Source of the DNA: Kribbella turkmenica
Lineage (GTDB): Bacteria > Actinomycetota > Actinomycetes > Propionibacteriales > Kribbellaceae
Direction of reading: 5' to 3'
Assembly: GCF_004348725.1 (NCBI RefSeq)
Contig: NZ_SMKR01000067.1
Location: 1-35,215 of the forward strand
DNA: 35,215 nucleotides
Positions 32,439 through 35,215 of the stretch are shown in pieces (the first letter of the stretch is position 1; each line of letters begins with the position of its first letter). Both the position numbers and the translations under genes were made by a program. The notes below the pieces were generated by a model, which was given only the letters and a program-made list of their open reading frames with translations, ran no database searches and was not told where the DNA came from.

Positions 32439-34067
32439 GTGGAGGAGATCGACGGTCTCCTCGCGGCCGGGGAGAAGGCGCTCGGCGACGGGGACTGGCG
32501 GGCGGCACGTGCGGCGTTCGGGTCCGACGGTGTGAAGGACACTGCTGCGGGCCTCGCCGGGCTGGGCAATGCCCACTGGTGGCTCGGCGACACCCGGTCG
32601 GCGTTCTCGTGTTGGGAACGCGCCTACGCGCTGTACCGCCGCACCGACCCCGTGGAGGCCGTGTTCGCCGCACTTGGCCTCAGCTTCTTGTGCGACGCCA
32701 ACTTCGGCGACCATGCTGCCGCGCAGGGGTGGGCCGCCAGGGCGGACCGGGTGGCCGCGTCGGTCGGAGACCCGGTTGTGTCCGCCTGGGCGTCGTTGGC
32801 GCGTGCCGGCGCCGCGGACGAGGCGGCCAGGGCGGCCGCTTGGTGCGAAGCGGCGTCCGACGTCGGGGCCGAAGTGGGGGACCGGGACCTCGAGCTGTGT
32901 GCACTGAGCATGTGGGGCTCGGCCCTGATGGATTTAGGCCAGGTCATCAAGGGCACCGCCCTGCTGGACGAGGCTCTGGCCGGCGCCCTCGGTGGTGAGG
33001 GCGCGCGGCCCGACACCGTCGTGTTGACCAGCTGTCTGCTGATGCGGTCATGCGTCCGTGGTGCCGACTTCCTGCGGGTCGTGCAGTGGACGCGCTCACT
33101 CGACGACTTCATCGAGCGCTACGGCTGCCCGTACCTGCATGCCTCGTGCCGAGCGTCGTACGGCGCTGTCCTCACCGCGACGGGTGACTGGCCACGAGCC
33201 GAGGGCGAACTGGTCGCCGCAGCCGAGCTGGCGCGGAATGCGGCGCCTTCGGTCCAGGCGGAGGCGGCTGCCTTCCTCGCGGACCTCCGGCTCGGGCAGG
33301 GGCGGGTTGACGAGGCGCGTCGGCTGCTGATCGGTTTCGAGGACCGCACCGTCGTACGGCCTGTCCTCGCATCTGCCTACCTGGCCGCGGGCGAAGTGGC
33401 GATGGCCGTGTCTCTGGTACGCCGGCAACTAGACGACACCACACCGCTGGAGGAGGCACGTCTTCGTGAAGTGCTCGGGTCTGCGTGCCTGGCCGCGGGT
33501 GACGTCGCCGGTGCTGTCGCCGAGGCGGAGCGGCTGTCTGCCCTCGGTACGACGACCGACAGCGGGCTGATCGCGGCCCGCGAGGCGCGGCTGTGCGGGC
33601 GGGCGCTATCGGCGCAGGGGCAGTGTCGCGAGGCCGTCGCCCGGTTGTCGGCGGCGCTGACGTGGTTCGGCTTGTTGGAGATGCCTCTCGAGGCCGCGCG
33701 AACCCGGATGATGCTGGCGCACGCGATGTGCGCCGATGATCCAGTACCCGCGGTCGCCGAGGCCCGGATCGCTCTCGCGGTGTTCGAGGACCTGGGCGCC
33801 GCTGCCGATGCTGATGCCGCTGCCGCCTGGCTGCACTCCGCCGGCGCGACCGCGGTCCGCGTCGGCCCGCGTGGTCTCGGTCTGCTGACCAAGCGCGAAC
33901 GTGACGTGCTCGCCGTACTCGCGGAAGGCCTGCCCAATCCCGAGATCGCGGCTCGGCTCTACATCAGCCGCCGTACCGTCGAGCACCACGTCGCGAGCAT
34001 CCTGTCCAAGCTCGGCGTCCGGAACCGCACCGAGGCCGCCGCCTACCTCGCCCGGGTGAGCGAATAG
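32439..34067 (+). CDS. LuxR-family regulator with a TPR-like N-terminal solenoid
   Basis: 542-aa protein. Residues about 1-455 are Ala- and Leu-rich helical repeats with TPR-like units (for example [61 protein letters not shown]) and no P-loop, unlike the larger LAL/MalT regulators. A LuxR HTH ends the protein (about 478-540: [48 protein letters not shown] in outline). GTG 32439 is chosen from the leaderless -10. The following methyltransferase is 65 bp downstream on the same strand and is the nearest possible target. The ligand or partner of the solenoid is unknown. Confidence 0.85.
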   Translation: MEEIDGLLAAGEKALGDGDWRAARAAFGSDGVKDTAAGLAGLGNAHWWLGDTRSAFSCWERAYALYRRTDPVEAVFAALGLSFLCDANFGDHAAAQGWAARADRVAASVGDPVVSAWASLARAGAADEAARAAAWCEAASDVGAEVGDRDLELCALSMWGSALMDLGQVIKGTALLDEALAGALGGEGARPDTVVLTSCLLMRSCVRGADFLRVVQWTRSLDDFIERYGCPYLHASCRASYGAVLTATGDWPRAEGELVAAAELARNAAPSVQAEAAAFLADLRLGQGRVDEARRLLIGFEDRTVVRPVLASAYLAAGEVAMAVSLVRRQLDDTTPLEEARLREVLGSACLAAGDVAGAVAEAERLSALGTTTDSGLIAAREARLCGRALSAQGQCREAVARLSAALTWFGLLEMPLEAARTRMMLAHAMCADDPVPAVAEARIALAVFEDLGAAADADAAAAWLHSAGATAVRVGPRGLGLLTKRERDVLAVLAEGLPNPEIAARLYISRRTVEHHVASILSKLGVRNRTEAAAYLARVSE

Positions 34068-34132
34068 GCGAGTTCACCGATGCTCGGCGCCTGACGGCGG
34101 TGCGACGCTGCTCGCGTTGAGAGGAGCTCACC

Positions 34133-35203
34133 ATGAGCGAGACAGTGCTGGACACGACCCGCGCCGAGGCCTTCGGCCAGCAGATGGTCGAAGTACTGAA
34201 CCACAGCACACTCGCGTTGCTGACGAGCATCGGCCACCAGGTCGGGCTGTACGACACCCTCGCCGACCTGCCACCCGCCACCAGCCACGAGATCGCCGGC
34301 GCTGCCGGCCTCCAGGAGCGCTACGTCCGCGAGTGGCTCGGCGCCATGACCGTCGCCCGAATCGTCGAGTACGACGCCGGCGACCGCACGTACTGGTTAC
34401 CGCGCGAGCACGCCGCCTCCCTGACCCGCGCCGCCGGTCCGGAGAACATCGCGGGAACGATGCAGTTCATCGCACTGCTCGCCGGCGTCGAGTCGTCGTT
34501 GGCGGAGTGCTTCCGGGGCGGCGGGGGAGTCCCGTACTCGGAGTTCGGCGAGTTCCACCGCCTGATGGCCGAAGACAGCGGCGCCCTCTTCGACGCCGCT
34601 CTGATCGATGAGATCCTGCCGCTGGTCCCCGGGCTGCCGGCTCGGTTGGAGGAGGGCATCGAGGTCGCAGACATCGGCTGCGGCAGCGGACACGCGATCA
34701 ACCTGATCGCCGCCGCCTATCCCCGGAGCCGGTGCGTCGGCTACGACTTCTCCGCCGAAGGCATCGCCGCCGGCCAGGCCGAAGCGGCCACGCTGCGATT
34801 GCGGAACGCGGAGTTCGCCGTCCGCGACGCCGCCTCGCTGGGAGAGCACCAGCGGTTCGACCTGGTCACCGCCTTCGACGCGATCCACGACCAGGCCCAC
34901 CCGTCCCAGGTCCTCGCCGGCATCGCCGACTCCCTCCGCCCCGGCGGCGTTTTCCTGATGGTCGACATCCAGGCCTCCAGCAACCTCGAGGACAACCTTG
35001 ACCACCCCTTCGCCACCTTCCTCTACAGCGTCTCCACCATGCACTGCATGACCGTCTCCCTCTCCCTCGACGGCGACGCCCTCGGCACAGTCTGGGGCGA
35101 ACAGAAGGCCCACCAACTACTCACCGAAGCCGGATTCACCAATGTCCGTACCACCCACCTAGACCCCGACCCTTTCAACACCTACTACATCTGCCGCAAG
35201 TAG
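34133..35203 (+). CDS. Class I SAM methyltransferase with N-terminal winged helix (Rv2258c-like)
   Basis: 356-aa protein. Residues about 15-95 form a winged-helix dimerisation domain as in small-molecule O-methyltransferases (LTSIGHQVGLYDTLADLPPATSHEIAGAAGL, RYVREWLGAMTVARIVEYD). The Rossmann part has motif I VADIGCGSGHAINLIAAAYP (about 179-198), acidic VGYDFSAEGI and LVTAFDAIHDQAHPSQVL. ATG 34133 has a GAGAGGAG site 8 nt upstream. The architecture matches mycobacterial Rv2258c, whose substrate I do not recall as settled. It ends 12 bp before the window edge, so further operon genes may follow. Confidence 0.88.
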   Translation: MSETVLDTTRAEAFGQQMVEVLNHSTLALLTSIGHQVGLYDTLADLPPATSHEIAGAAGLQERYVREWLGAMTVARIVEYDAGDRTYWLPREHAASLTRAAGPENIAGTMQFIALLAGVESSLAECFRGGGGVPYSEFGEFHRLMAEDSGALFDAALIDEILPLVPGLPARLEEGIEVADIGCGSGHAINLIAAAYPRSRCVGYDFSAEGIAAGQAEAATLRLRNAEFAVRDAASLGEHQRFDLVTAFDAIHDQAHPSQVLAGIADSLRPGGVFLMVDIQASSNLEDNLDHPFATFLYSVSTMHCMTVSLSLDGDALGTVWGEQKAHQLLTEAGFTNVRTTHLDPDPFNTYYICRK

Positions 35204-35215
35204 CCCCACCCCAGC

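Noticed and set aside
29242..32673. Very long (over 1100 codon) minus-strand frame opposite nrdJ
   Set aside because: Shadow of the nrdJ codon pattern; no recognisable domains, and it would overlap nrdR, nrdJ and the following gene.
1..35215. tRNA, rRNA or CRISPR arrays
   Set aside because: No cloverleaf-like conserved tRNA arms, rRNA blocks or regularly spaced repeats were seen on either strand.

Overview
The window is high-GC actinobacterial chromosome. Supporting signs are many GTG starts, several genes that look leaderless with a TANNNT -10 about 6-8 nt before the start codon, SOS boxes of the TCGAAC-N4-GTTCGA type, a lexA/LysM-gene pair, a class II B12-dependent ribonucleotide reductase next to nrdR, a fused SecDF, and a MacS-like (NarL-class) sensor kinase pair. 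The gene content fits a soil member of the Propionibacteriales; Kribbella is my best guess, from recollection of gene order and not from any search.

Layout. (1) 1-130: the 3' tail of an IS30-type transposase and its terminal repeat. (2) 165-8420: an envelope and secretion block with a secreted M6 immune-inhibitor-A protease, a two-component pair, a secreted S8 protease and SecDF. (3) 8486-12192: DNA maintenance and redox genes: a DinG-type helicase translationally coupled to an ATP-dependent DNA ligase, and a Cys-type glutathione peroxidase on the other strand. (4) 12241-13932: lexA and a divergent LysM membrane protein of the YneA/DivS/ChiZ type, with two pairs of SOS boxes in the 366-bp gap. 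(5) 13956-28582: accessory metabolic cargo: a UbiG-like methyltransferase, a GNAT enzyme, a TetR regulator with a clear operator, a nucleoside hydrolase, a secreted glycerophosphodiesterase, then a GntR regulator divergent from a tightly packed seven-gene pentoside operon. (6) 28710-32340: nrdR-nrdJ with a detailed promoter. (7) 32439-35203: a TPR-like LuxR regulator and a methyltransferase.

How the genes fit together. The 19830-28582 operon reads as a complete uptake-to-TCA idea: a CUT1 ABC importer without its own ATPase, a cytoplasmic GH39 beta-xylosidase-like enzyme, then an IlvD/Edd pentonate dehydratase, a DHDPS-family keto-deoxy-pentonate dehydratase and an aldehyde dehydrogenase, which together match the non-phosphorylating (Weimberg-type) route from pentonate to 2-oxoglutarate. 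Pentose dehydrogenase and lactonase are not in the window. lexA, the LysM gene, nrdR and nrdJ are near neighbours in many actinobacteria; here about 15 kb of metabolic genes sits between the two pairs.

The most interesting signals are the nrdRJ control region (two NrdR-like boxes exactly 31 bp apart, a palindrome filling the gap between them, and three near-DnaA boxes), the paired SOS boxes, the pentoside operon, and a hairpin with a 14-codon leader ORF overlapping the secDF start.
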